Below are positions 1-7,019 of a stretch of 28,076 nt of DNA, in pieces; within the stretch, counting starts at the first letter, position 1, and the number at the start of each line of letters is the position of its first letter. The notes under the pieces are model-generated. The model did not search any database, was not told where the DNA came from, and saw only the letters and a program-made list of their open reading frames with translations. The stretch covers positions 1-28,076 of IMG/VR virus record IMGVR_UViG_3300009104_000686. The stretch is one strand, 5' to 3'. This stretch comes from a virus. A program made the position numbers and the translations under genes.

Positions 1-1424
1 TCTATCTGATACTCAATCATCTTTTTCTTCCATGCCTTTCTTTCGTCATACATGATTTCCATAATCTCAGGAAAGAAACCTTGTTTGTCTCTAGAGAACA
101 TGACACCATTAGGTGCAATAGAAGTATTCATCTTCTTACCTATCGATAAGTCCATTTCTTGATACAACATTTTATCTACTGTTGCATCTTGACGATTGCC
201 TTTAATCATTTTCTCAGGCGAAATGTTCCACTGCATAATTAAATGTGGATATAGACTATTCAAGTCAAATGACATCACCCAATTATGTCCACCTACAATA
301 GGTTCTTTTACATATGCACCAACTATCTGATTGTTCTTATTCTCATTCTTCTTTTGTGGTGGTGTCTGAACACCTTGTTCTTTTAAGAAATTGTATATGA
401 TAGTTTCCCAATACTTAACCATACCAAATGTATCGATGTAATTACACTTGGCATCATATGCCATCGCCTGTGTTAAATCTAAGAAACCTAATTTCTCTTC
501 TAGTTCTTCTACGAGAACAACATCACGAACATTGTATTCAAGATACTTTGCATAATTATTTTTGTATAAGGTGTGAAGTGAACCATACTCTGAGTAATCT
601 AACTTCTGTTTACCCAATTCAAAGTGAGCAATGTAATCTAACTTATATGATTCTTGATTATGAAATGTTGACCTCTTGTATAGTTCCATATAGTCAACAA
701 CATTGACACCACTTAAATCAAATATCTGAGTTCTCTGATAACCATGTTGTAAGAATTCTCTTTGAGATGATTGTCCCCATGGCGATAACTTCTTATGTGT
801 ATCTTCACCAAACAATCTATCATATCGATTACAAAGATAAGTCATATCAAATGAATCTACATTCCAACCTGTAATGATATCAAACCATTCTGACCTCCAA
901 TACTTCATGAAGTTCACTAATAGTTCTTGTTCGTTTTTACAGTTCACATAGACTACATCTGACTCTGTCTCCCATTCACCAATACCAAATACGACAGTAG
1001 ATTTGCCGAAAGGTTTAATTGAAATTGCGTTTACTTTTTCGATTGCCTGGTGTGGTTCTGGAAAACCATTCTCTGATTCACACTCAATATCAAGTGTGGC
1101 AATCTTTATGTGTTGTGGGTCAAAATTTATTTTGCCAGGAAATTTATCTGAGATGTAAGTATAAACATATCTATCATAACCATGAACTTCAAAACCATCT
1201 ATCTTCTGATACTTGTCTTTGAATTTCTTGGCGCCTGCCATTGAGTTGAGATTAACAACTTCTAATGGACGACCATCGAGTGCCTTATAAGGGGAGGAAC
1301 TTTTCTTTGATGGTATGTAAAGATTCGGTCTATACGATACAGAAAGTTTTTGTTTCTTTCCGTTCTTATAACCTATTGCAAGTATTTTATCACGAGAACG
1401 ACATACATTAGTGTAAAAATCCAT
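1..1424 (-). CDS. 43: DNA polymerase gp43, N-terminal part (runs off left edge)
   Basis: This is the family B replicative DNA polymerase of T4-like phages, with a 3'-5' proofreading domain followed by the polymerase domain. About 474 N-terminal residues are in the window and the reading frame is still open at base 1. The start at 1424 gives MDFYTNV, the usual T4-like gp43 beginning. Visible motifs are Exo I D112-I-E114, Exo II NVDSFD, Exo III YNVRD, and polymerase motif A with D387 followed by SLYP. The palm motif C lies beyond the edge. No Shine-Dalgarno sequence precedes the ATG, and the predicted promoter at 1431-1459 would start transcription at about the A of the ATG. It is the last gene of the minus-strand series in this window and sits apart from regA, whereas in T4 regA is adjacent. 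Identity is very secure. Confidence 0.96.
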   Translation of the reverse strand, partial: MDFYTNVCRSRDKILAIGYKNGKKQKLSVSYRPNLYIPSKKSSSPYKALDGRPLEVVNLNSMAGAKKFKDKYQKIDGFEVHGYDRYVYTYISDKFPGKINFDPQHIKIATLDIECESENGFPEPHQAIEKVNAISIKPFGKSTVVFGIGEWETESDVVYVNCKNEQELLVNFMKYWRSEWFDIITGWNVDSFDMTYLCNRYDRLFGEDTHKKLSPWGQSSQREFLQHGYQRTQIFDLSGVNVVDYMELYKRSTFHNQESYKLDYIAHFELGKQKLDYSEYGSLHTLYKNNYAKYLEYNVRDVVLVEELEEKLGFLDLTQAMAYDAKCNYIDTFGMVKYWETIIYNFLKEQGVQTPPQKKNENKNNQIVGAYVKEPIVGGHNWVMSFDLNSLYPHLIMQWNISPEKMIKGNRQDATVDKMLYQEMDLSIGKKMNTSIAPNGVMFSRDKQGFFPEIMEIMYDERKAWKKKMIEYQI

Positions 1425-1447
1425 AGTATAATTATACTATACTATGG
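1421..1447. repeat. Nested palindromes over the gene 43 start
   Basis: An 18-bp perfect palindrome occupies 1423-1440. Overlapping it, CCATAGTAT (1421-1429) is repeated inverted at 1439-1447 with a 9-bp centre. The -10 box and the ATG of gene 43 both lie inside. This could be a DNA operator for a repressor. It could also fold in transcripts that read through from upstream, where it would mask the start codon. Confidence 0.55.
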
Positions 1448-1459
1448 TCTATTCTACAA
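1431..1459 (-). promoter_or_regulatory. Predicted sigma70-like promoter for gene 43
   Basis: On the minus strand the -35 is TTGTAG (1454-1459), then a 17-bp spacer, then a perfect TATAAT (1431-1436). Bases upstream of the -35 read GACCC, a weaker form of the AAAACCCC block seen at four other sites in this window. The expected start, 7 bases past the -10, is 1424, the A of the gene 43 ATG. The site overlaps the 3' end of the preceding 77-residue gene. Confidence 0.7.
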
Positions 1460-1682
1460 GGGTCTTTTGCTGTCTATAGTCAAAAATACTGGCAGCATTT
1501 TTGATATCGGTCCAATAAGCAATGCGTTCCAATTCTTTCTCAATTGTTGCCATTATATCTGGATGTTCTGCAACACCCACTGCATTTTTAGTGAGAATCT
1601 CCACATTAACTTTGTGTTTCTCAATCATTGCATCTGCTTGTTTTACTTGAGCTGATAGAGCTCTATCGATAAAGTCATTCAT
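1449..1682 (-). CDS. Small helical protein of unknown function (77 aa)
   Basis: I do not recognise a family. The protein is mostly charged and probably helical, with no membrane segment or signal peptide. A purine-rich Shine-Dalgarno (AGGAAATAG) lies just upstream of the ATG, which supports translation. It is 3 bases downstream of the preceding gene and its 3' end carries the gene 43 promoter, so it closes the lysozyme operon. Confidence 0.7.
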   Translation of the reverse strand: MNDFIDRALSAQVKQADAMIEKHKVNVEILTKNAVGVAEHPDIMATIEKELERIAYWTDIKNAASIFDYRQQKTLVE

Positions 1683-1685
1683 AAT

Positions 1686-1979
1686 CTATTTCCTAATTTG
1701 GCCTCTGACGCCGTGTGTATTACCTGTTGCAACTTTGAAATTAGTTTCAAGTTGAGGTTTAGCATCAAAGACTGTTTGTATCAATTGTTTTTTTATTCTA
1801 AAAGTATATTCTTTGGCGAAAGGAATCCATGGTGCCAAATTGACTTCCATAGTTCCATCTTTCGCTTCTAAAACACATATTTGTGCATCTTGTATAGTAT
1901 AGTCTCCATTATAGTGTTTGGTGACAAACCCTATTAAGACTTCACCTGTGTCTAGGCGTATGCATTTTACATCAAGCAT
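1686..1979 (-). CDS. Small beta-rich protein, possibly Sm/Hfq-like fold (97 aa)
   Basis: The first 65 residues alternate like a small beta barrel: a strand ending in a Thr-Gly-Glu turn, then GDYTI, then another pair of strands. This resembles the Sm/LSm layout, but I see no diagnostic Sm2 signature, so the fold is inference. The tail is basic. The ATG overlaps the stop of the lysozyme gene (TGATG), so the two are translationally coupled. No signal peptide is present, so the protein should be cytoplasmic. Unknown function is the safe reading. Confidence 0.7.
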   Translation of the reverse strand: MLDVKCIRLDTGEVLIGFVTKHYNGDYTIQDAQICVLEAKDGTMEVNLAPWIPFAKEYTFRIKKQLIQTVFDAKPQLETNFKVATGNTHGVRGQIRK

Positions 1980-2424
1980 CTAATACCATTTCCTGTAGTT
2001 CTACTGACCTTCTACCTACTTGCCCAAACCATTTTGAATCTTCCATTTGAGCAGCCATTTCTCTCCAATCAGACTCAGAACATGCCTTGAGCATGTTTCT
2101 AAACTTTGCTAATCGGTTGGCACCCAAATTGAAACACATATTAACTAATACATGTTGCACATTCTCTGGTAGATTATCAAAATCTATGTCGTGTGCTCCA
2201 CAAACATGTAATGTTTCGTCTACATGTTTATCAAAATCTACTTCATAGTATCTATCTACCACCTCTTGTGAAACTGGTGTACCTGCTGGTTCACCAAATT
2301 CGTGGTCATCTTCTCTGATGAGGTGACCGACACCTAGGGTTAAGTAACCTAGTGAGTCTTCATAAACTTCTAGAACTTCTCCCTCGTGTCTTTTTATTTG
2401 TTCTTTCAAGACTTCTTTATTCAT
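1972..2424 (-). CDS. T4-type lysozyme (endolysin, GH24)
   Basis: This muramidase cleaves the N-acetylmuramic acid to N-acetylglucosamine bond of peptidoglycan and would lyse the host at the end of infection. The catalytic triad of the T4 lysozyme family is visible as E14, D23 and T29, with the same 9- and 6-residue spacing as E11-D20-T26 in T4, inside RHEGEVLEVYEDSLGYLTLG followed by VGH. Its length of 150 aa is close to the 164 of T4 lysozyme. No signal peptide or signal anchor is seen, so it would need a holin. The small membrane proteins at 13899-15169 are possible candidates, but nothing proves it. No clear Shine-Dalgarno precedes the ATG. Confidence 0.93.
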   Translation of the reverse strand: MNKEVLKEQIKRHEGEVLEVYEDSLGYLTLGVGHLIREDDHEFGEPAGTPVSQEVVDRYYEVDFDKHVDETLHVCGAHDIDFDNLPENVQHVLVNMCFNLGANRLAKFRNMLKACSESDWREMAAQMEDSKWFGQVGRRSVELQEMVLDA

Positions 2425-2442
2425 ATTAAAGTTGGGTTATGG

Positions 2443-2619
2443 TTATTCGGATTTAGGTTCTGGATCTTGTTTTGCAACAAATGTAAATCCAGCATCTGCC
2501 TTAGCAGTTTTAAAAGTTGCTTCAGCGACTTCATTTCCATCAGCATCGATATTAGGAAAGTAATGTCCTGTTGGAGTGCCGTCAACATCTTTAGTGAATT
2601 TGTAGTTAGCTATTGCCAT
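2443..2619 (-). CDS. Small hypothetical protein (58 aa)
   Basis: The frame begins MAIANYKFTK and ends EPKSE, preceded by a good GAGAGG Shine-Dalgarno 9 bases before the ATG. Its start overlaps the end of the preceding 101-aa gene by 14 bases, as expected in this packed operon, and it fills what would otherwise be a gap before lysozyme. The composition is soluble and acidic, with a GTPTGHYFPNIDADG stretch that looks like short beta turns. I do not recognise a family. Confidence 0.7.
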   Translation of the reverse strand: MAIANYKFTKDVDGTPTGHYFPNIDADGNEVAEATFKTAKADAGFTFVAKQDPEPKSE

Positions 2620-2911
2620 CTGATTTTTCCTCTCTTTTGATTTGCTCTTGGATTAACTCTACTAGAATATCACCCATGAGATTATTTAATTCACCATTAT
2701 TTAGTAATTCTTCAACCGCCTCATCAGAAGGTTCAACACCTTCTGGTAGTCTTCTGATTGTTCTTTTAAAATTCATCTGTGGTTCACCATCTACGAATTG
2801 AACATCACCATATTGATAGACTAAACCTTTCCATTCTCCAGATATCAATTCGATACCTGCATCTTTTTCATATGGATTTTCTACAACTTGATAAACTTCT
2901 CTAAAAAGCAT
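2606..2911 (-). CDS. Hypothetical protein (101 aa)
   Basis: The N-terminal half (about residues 1-55) is predicted beta-rich, ending in FKRTIRRLP. The C-terminal half is acidic and helical. There is no signal peptide or membrane segment. The start overlaps the stop of the glycosyltransferase-like gene by 11 bases, so it belongs to the same operon. The family is not recognised. Confidence 0.75.
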   Translation of the reverse strand: MLFREVYQVVENPYEKDAGIELISGEWKGLVYQYGDVQFVDGEPQMNFKRTIRRLPEGVEPSDEAVEELLNNGELNNLMGDILVELIQEQIKREEKSDGNS

Positions 2912-3887
2912 CGTTCATTCTTCTCTCAAACTCTTCATAATATTCATCTTCTGTAAGATGAACCTCTGCGTAGTTTTGTCTAGCAAGTTCTAACTTCTCT
3001 TTTCTGAAAACTTCGTCTCTTAATTGTAATGACTTTTCTAAAAACTCTTCGAAAGTATAGACTCTTTGCCACTTGTCTATTCGATATGAGTTGGTGCAGT
3101 CATAGTTTCTCCAAACAAATGGAACAATACCTATTGCAAGTGCCTCTGGATATCTGGCTGTTGTTGCAGTTTCATCTAACCAATTAAAACATAATGTTTC
3201 TCTACAACCCTCCAATAAAGGATAGAGTTTTCTCCAATCTTTAATCCATTTGGCTTCTCGTTGAACACCAGATGGCATTCCACCTATAAGTTGGCATGAA
3301 AGTTCACTTCTATAAATTTGACGAATGGTCTTTTCTCTATCGTGGCCATGTTTCATACGACCCCAATATCCAAAGTCATGAGTCTTAGTTGACCCAACCA
3401 TTTCCGCCAAAGGGTTTTTTAGGGTGTTTATGAAGTGATACTTCATGCCGTGTATGTTACCACTAAAATCGACTTCATCGATAGTAGTGAATGATTTGAT
3501 ATTAATACCTTTAAATACTTCTTCTCTATATAACTCTTCTGTATCTGCCCTATCACTACAGAACATTATAACATCTTTACCTTCGAAGAAAGGTCTGATT
3601 ACATCCATATGTTCGTTAGACTTCGCTAAGTCTTTTGGATTCATCTGTAGTTCACCGTGATATCTGAACTCACTATCACTTGGTATAACAATTACATCTG
3701 CCCAATCAATAGTCTCAGGTGTTCTCTTTGGTCTTTTATTTTCAAATGATACATTATAAGTATCGTACCTATGTTGAGGATTTGCTCTCATCCATCTCAC
3801 ATAATTTTCAAAGAAACTATCTAATACTGTCTCTAAAGGTCCATTGTATTTCACAAATGAACGAAGTCTTGCTATAGTTATATTCAT
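2901..3887 (-). CDS. Putative GT-B-like glycosyltransferase (328 aa)
   Basis: The C-terminal third contains ETATTARYPEALAIGIVPFV, which matches the pattern in GT-B glycosyltransferases where a Glu and a Gly-x-x-Pro turn hold the nucleotide-sugar donor. The N-terminal half has alternating beta strands and helices (DVIVIPSD, DVIMFCSD) as in a Rossmann-like domain. The donor and acceptor cannot be read from sequence; phage DNA or a capsid or surface glycan are the usual possibilities. The start overlaps the cytidylyltransferase stop (ATGA), so the two are coupled and may act in one pathway. The call is moderate because the N-terminal acceptor domain is not recognisable by eye. Confidence 0.6.
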   Translation of the reverse strand: MNITIARLRSFVKYNGPLETVLDSFFENYVRWMRANPQHRYDTYNVSFENKRPKRTPETIDWADVIVIPSDSEFRYHGELQMNPKDLAKSNEHMDVIRPFFEGKDVIMFCSDRADTEELYREEVFKGINIKSFTTIDEVDFSGNIHGMKYHFINTLKNPLAEMVGSTKTHDFGYWGRMKHGHDREKTIRQIYRSELSCQLIGGMPSGVQREAKWIKDWRKLYPLLEGCRETLCFNWLDETATTARYPEALAIGIVPFVWRNYDCTNSYRIDKWQRVYTFEEFLEKSLQLRDEVFRKEKLELARQNYAEVHLTEDEYYEEFERRMNDAF

Positions 3888-4285
3888 GATTGGGTTACCC
3901 TCCTTCTTAAACCACTACTTGAAAATGAATGTTTTCTATTGGTATAGTAAACTTTTATAGGCAAGTAATCTCCTGTAAAAGTTTTGTCTTTATAATCTTC
4001 ACCTATAAATCTTACATCGATTGGTGTTGATTCTAGTAAATCTATCAGACTCGCTTCTGTATCATATGGTATAACTTCATCGACATATTGTATCGCATTA
4101 AGTTGTACGAATCTTTCGTATACAGACTGTACTGGTTTATTCTTTTCTTGCCTATCAATAGTTGGGTCAGTCTGCAACCCTACAATTAAATGTTCACAAT
4201 TCTCTCTCGCTTCTTTTAACATTACTACATGTCCTGCATGTAATAAGTCAAATGCGCCACAAGTAAATCCTTTTTTCTTTGTCAT
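3884..4285 (-). CDS. Cytidylyltransferase-like nucleotidyltransferase (133 aa)
   Basis: This is a small member of the HxGH nucleotidyltransferase superfamily, closest in layout to glycerol-3-phosphate cytidylyltransferase (TagD), which makes CDP-glycerol from CTP. GAFDLLHAGH near the N terminus is the nucleotide-binding signature, YVDEVIPY is a second family motif, and HSFSSSGLRRR sits where TagD has RTEGISTT, so the third motif is divergent. I chose the ATG at 4285 because AGGTGA lies 5 bases upstream; a GTG at 4294 overlapping the previous stop is an alternative. The partner gene downstream is glycosyltransferase-like, so an activated sugar or polyol for transfer is a reasonable inference. 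Confidence 0.85.
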   Translation of the reverse strand: MTKKKGFTCGAFDLLHAGHVVMLKEARENCEHLIVGLQTDPTIDRQEKNKPVQSVYERFVQLNAIQYVDEVIPYDTEASLIDLLESTPIDVRFIGEDYKDKTFTGDYLPIKVYYTNRKHSFSSSGLRRRVTQS

Positions 4286-4290
4286 ATATC

Positions 4291-5415
4291 TCACCTAATA
4301 ATATCTATATTACTATTCTTAGACCAAACCTCTAGTTCAGTTCTAAGTCTGTTATCATTTTTTAATTTCTCGTATCTTCTACCTGCGTGTTTCTTCCACC
4401 ATGTAATGATACTATCGTATTCAAATCTATCAAAGTTGATATTCTTTTCTAATGTATCAGTTTCTAAATTCAAATACTCTTTTACATTCTTGAAACCATA
4501 TGTTCCAAGATATTGTCTCTTCTGTTCTGTAAGATTCTTTGCATCAACGAAACATTGTTTGAATGGTTTTAACATTTCGCTATGATGTTTATCTAATGAA
4601 TTTCTTATAATAGAAATCATCTTGCCTTGCGTTTTAAGTTTTCTACTCGATGCATCATCATGAACAAGTGGCACTCCATTATTCTTATTTTCAAACCATT
4701 CTTTTAGATGTGCATACTTATCATCATTGATTGACGGAACAAAATCTGAATCAGTTAGTCCTATAAATCTTAAGAATGGTTTCATGCCATCATACATCGA
4801 TGATGATTTAGATGTGCCATATAATGATGTAGTTTCAAACATACAGAACTCTGTATTATATTTCTTGTTTAATGTTTCTCTTGCAAGATGTGAATTACAA
4901 ATGCCTGCAAGTAGTTTACCACCTAGATAATTGAAACCAAATGGTTGTGTTGGTATGATATTAAACCCCATGATTGCTGAGTCATTAAATCTTCTCATTA
5001 CATCTTTGTCTAATGTGTTTAAAGGTTTGCCTAGAAATTCATTACGAGGTTTAGAGTTGATAGTAGGAGAACCAAAACGAATGAACCCTACAATCTTATT
5101 AGTATTAGTTTCATATACAACCCACTTAAGAGTTTTGCCTGGTATCGATTTCTGAATCATTTGAGATGCAACTATATCAATGTAATCATCGTATAAAGAA
5201 ACCTCTCTACAGTCGAACTCCATGTCTTCTGGATGAATCGTAAAGTCTTGAAACATGTCGTCCTCTGGACCCATACCAAATAATGATGCAGGTCTATCTG
5301 ACATTTTTTCTAGTTTTACTTTGCGTAGATAATCATCTATTCTATCAAAATTAGCATAGTAGTCGATAAAGATTTGACCGACATATTGTGCATCTTGTTT
5401 TGATAGTATCAACAT
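4291..5415 (-). CDS. DUF4338/DruA-like protein (374 aa), tentative
   Basis: I see the order of elements of the DUF4338 family (which includes DruA of the Druantia anti-phage system): a strand VGFIRFGSP (about residue 107), then MGFNIIPTQP, a helix with GGKLLAGIC, a YNTEFCMFETT stretch, then GTSKSSSMYDG and RFIGLT. This parallels the family pattern of a core strand, helix, ET pair, and GT-x-Y segment before G-x-T. The N-terminal 100 and C-terminal 120 residues are unassigned. The Shine-Dalgarno GGAGG sits within the 3' arm of a terminator-like hairpin directly before the ATG. Function in a phage is unknown. The identification is by pattern only. Confidence 0.55.
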   Translation of the reverse strand: MLILSKQDAQYVGQIFIDYYANFDRIDDYLRKVKLEKMSDRPASLFGMGPEDDMFQDFTIHPEDMEFDCREVSLYDDYIDIVASQMIQKSIPGKTLKWVVYETNTNKIVGFIRFGSPTINSKPRNEFLGKPLNTLDKDVMRRFNDSAIMGFNIIPTQPFGFNYLGGKLLAGICNSHLARETLNKKYNTEFCMFETTSLYGTSKSSSMYDGMKPFLRFIGLTDSDFVPSINDDKYAHLKEWFENKNNGVPLVHDDASSRKLKTQGKMISIIRNSLDKHHSEMLKPFKQCFVDAKNLTEQKRQYLGTYGFKNVKEYLNLETDTLEKNINFDRFEYDSIITWWKKHAGRRYEKLKNDNRLRTELEVWSKNSNIDIIR

Positions 5416-5449
5416 AAAAAACCCACCTCCATTATAAACGAAGATGGGT
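5416..5449 (-). terminator. Terminator hairpin that also contains the next gene's RBS
   Basis: On the minus strand ACCCATCTTC (5440-5449) pairs over 10 bp, with G-U pairs, with GGAGGTGGGT (5421-5430). The loop is 9 nt and a run of six T follows, ending at the ATG of the DruA-like gene. It lies just after the peroxiredoxin gene. The 3' arm contains GGAGG, the only Shine-Dalgarno for the downstream gene. Confidence 0.75.
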
Positions 5450-5474
5450 ATAATTGTCTAGTGACTTTTTGTAA

Positions 5475-5999
5475 TTATGCTACGAATTCATCGCCAGGAT
5501 TCCATGCACAACCTGTAAGACCACCAGCTTTTAATGCTTGTAATGTTCTTAATATTTCTTGTGCGTTTCTACCTGTATCTAATGCGTTGACTGAAACACT
5601 TTGAATTGTTCCATTAGGGTCAACAATGAATGTTGCTCTATAACAAACACCGTTGTCAATATCAACGATTCCTAATTCAGAAGATAAATATAGTCCAGTG
5701 TCAGCTGCAAGTTCATGATTGATTTCTCTAATCATTCCATTTACATTTCTCCAGGCCTGTTTGCAGAATTCATTATCACCACTGATACCAATTACTCTCG
5801 CCTCATCGACAAGTATGTCCATAGCGGCAATTTCTGTTGGGCATATGAATGTGAAATCTTTTGGATAAAAGTAAATGACACTCCAACCAACATGTTCCTC
5901 TAAACTTACCTCTGTTATATCGTTTGCAGAATTAACTCCTTGTAAATTAAAAGTAGGAAATTCATCACCTACAGTTAATTGTTCTCCTTCTCTAAACAT
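5475..5999 (-). CDS. 2-Cys peroxiredoxin (AhpC/TSA family, 174 aa)
   Basis: It reduces hydrogen and organic peroxides using a peroxidatic cysteine. The motif YFYPKDFTFICPTE gives the peroxidatic C53 with its Thr and Pro partners, and the C-terminal GCAWNPGDEF supplies a probable resolving C164. The layout is that of typical 2-Cys AhpC-type enzymes, slightly shorter than E. coli AhpC (187 aa). The ATG at 5999 is chosen for its GAGGAG Shine-Dalgarno; an in-frame upstream ATG at 6050 falls inside a structured leader and lacks one. A promoter at 6103-6131 drives it, and a terminator follows. In a phage it may protect the infected cell from oxidative stress. Confidence 0.92.
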   Translation of the reverse strand: MFREGEQLTVGDEFPTFNLQGVNSANDITEVSLEEHVGWSVIYFYPKDFTFICPTEIAAMDILVDEARVIGISGDNEFCKQAWRNVNGMIREINHELAADTGLYLSSELGIVDIDNGVCYRATFIVDPNGTIQSVSVNALDTGRNAQEILRTLQALKAGGLTGCAWNPGDEFVA

Positions 6000-6005
6000 T
6001 TTTTC

Positions 6006-6096
6006 TCCTCTGTTTGAAACTGGAGCGGAGTGAAAGTTTCGATACTTCATCTCTCAACTGGTAGTCGAGTGTGTTCTTTACACTAACTCCGCTTAG
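6006..6096 (-). promoter_or_regulatory. Structured 5' leader with pseudoknot potential upstream of peroxiredoxin
   Basis: Read on the minus strand from the predicted start, AGCGGAGT (6086-6093) can pair fully with ACTCCGCT (6024-6031). Between them lie two hairpins: AGTGT/ACACT (6068-6084) and TCGACT/AGTTGA with a 3-nt loop (6054-6068). The 3' strand ACTCCGCT is itself in the loop of another hairpin, GAAACT (6035-6040)/AGTTTC (6016-6021), which gives a pseudoknot or an alternative fold. The Shine-Dalgarno follows a few bases later. This is a riboswitch-like layout; no known class is recognised. Confidence 0.55.
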
Positions 6097-6102
6097 TATT
6101 CC

Positions 6103-6131
6103 ATCCTACTAAATCTAGTAGTATTTTACAA
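6103..6131 (-). promoter_or_regulatory. Predicted promoter for peroxiredoxin, CCCCTTG family
   Basis: On the minus strand the order is AAAAAACCCC, then -35 TTGTAA (6126-6131), a 17-bp spacer, then -10 TAGGAT (6103-6108, 4 of 6 consensus). The expected start is near 6096, three bases before the first helix of the leader. An inverted repeat CTACTA/TAGTAG lies in the spacer (6105-6120). Confidence 0.6.
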
Positions 6132-6145
6132 GGGGTTTTTTGAAA

Positions 6146-6568
6146 TTATTTAATTTTAATTTCGACTGGTTTATCTTCTTCTGGAATAATCCTTTCTAAA
6201 GATACACTCAATATACCATCTTTCATATCTGCACCCTTGACTTCAATATCGTCTGCAAGTGTAAATCGTCTATTGAAAGTTCTGCCTGATAAACCTCTGT
6301 GAACATACTCAGTATCTTCACTTAGATTTTCTTTTGAACCCTCAATCAAAAGAGTTTCTTTTTCTTTTGTAATGGATATATCCTTCTTACCGAACCCAGC
6401 AACAGCAAGTTCAATACTGAAATTTTCAGCATCAATCTTTACAATATTGTAAGGTGGGTAGTTTGAAGTGTCGTGCAAATGTTCAGCACGGTTTAATAGT
6501 TGAAAAGTTCTGTCGAACCCTATTGCGAATGGGAATGATTTCCCGAAGACATCGTCATAGATTGTCAT
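6146..6568 (-). CDS. Small heat-shock protein Hsp20 (IbpA-like, 140 aa)
   Basis: This is an alpha-crystallin-type chaperone that holds unfolding proteins without ATP. The N terminus has YPPYNI as in IbpA/HspQ-like members, the crystallin domain contains ELAVAGF, HRGLSGRTFNRRF and the A-x-x-x-x-G-I-L-x-V-x-L strand, and the tail EDKPVEIKIK carries an I-x-I anchoring motif. ATG 6568 is chosen because AGGAGG lies 6 bases upstream; a frame-extending ATG at 6613 has no support. Hsp20 genes are common in marine T4-like phages. It lies downstream of a long structured non-coding region, which could be its leader or a separate RNA. Confidence 0.93.
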   Translation of the reverse strand: MTIYDDVFGKSFPFAIGFDRTFQLLNRAEHLHDTSNYPPYNIVKIDAENFSIELAVAGFGKKDISITKEKETLLIEGSKENLSEDTEYVHRGLSGRTFNRRFTLADDIEVKGADMKDGILSVSLERIIPEEDKPVEIKIK

Positions 6569-6602
6569 AATAGTCCTCCTTAAGCGACTGTTTGTTAAAA
6601 TA

Positions 6603-6962
6603 CCTAACCTCAAATGAGCATTAGGGCGTATGGGATGTCGAACTCTTTACGGTTTCAAACTTCTCGAGCAAATCTAAAACAAGTTCAACATCTCATACTA
6701 AAGTGAGGTTTATTTCCCAACTCGAACACGGAAGGGACTTCTTCCTCAATGCTTCGCAAACGAAGCAACTGAGTCACTCTTACTTCTGAATCGCCTTCAT
6801 TTGAACAATTATAAACTGTTCTATGAAAGAACATCATCCGTCTGGACTCAGTAAGATGAAGTTCTCTAGGTCTCGAATTAACGGTAACCGGATCCCTTCA
6901 TCGTCCAGATTGTTCTCAACTAATTGGTTTTCATTTCTCTCCCAATCGATTAATTACAATCT
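6603..6962 (-). ncRNA. Candidate structured non-coding RNA, about 360 nt, novel
   Basis: This stretch carries no convincing gene but folds densely on the minus strand. Paired arms are 6956-6962 with 6907-6913; 6942-6953 with 6916-6927 (11 of 12 pairs); 6903-6908 with 6842-6847 and 6896-6902 with 6855-6861 (stacked across a 7-nt bulge); 6815-6821 with 6803-6809; 6761-6767 with 6750-6756, extended by 6770-6773 with 6745-6748; and 6682-6692 with 6634-6644 (11 bp). The first helix begins exactly at the expected start of the promoter at 6969-6998. A last hairpin (6603-6625), followed by TATTTT, may end it. It is either an independent RNA or the long leader of Hsp20. No known class is recognised; it is not a tRNA and shows no tmRNA or group I core. 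Confidence 0.6.
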
Positions 6963-6968
6963 AGGACT

Positions 6969-6998
6969 ATTATATAGTACATTTGGTAGCTTAAACAA
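6969..6998 (-). promoter_or_regulatory. Predicted promoter for the structured RNA, CCCCTTG family
   Basis: On the minus strand the order is AAAAAACCCC, then -35 TTGTTT (6993-6998), an 18-bp spacer, then a perfect -10 TATAAT (6969-6974). The expected start is A6962, the first base of the first RNA helix. Confidence 0.75.
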
Positions 6999-7019
6999 GG
7001 GGTTTTTTAATTTTTTTTT

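Noticed and set aside
3408-3425. Another AAAAAACCC block like that of the promoter family
   Set aside because: It is inside the glycosyltransferase-like gene and is not followed by TTG, a spaced -10 or a gene start.
6128-6142. Plus-strand terminators from CAAGGGGTTTTTT repeats (also near 6995 and 14975)
   Set aside because: There is no CCCC arm upstream on the plus strand to form a stem, and no plus-strand gene to end. The minus-strand promoter reading explains all three.
6603-6962. tRNA, tmRNA or group I intron in the structured region
   Set aside because: No cloverleaf, no CCA or tmRNA-like ends, and no P7-type core or split gene could be found. A GTTCGAG stretch looks like a T-loop, but the flanking arms do not pair.
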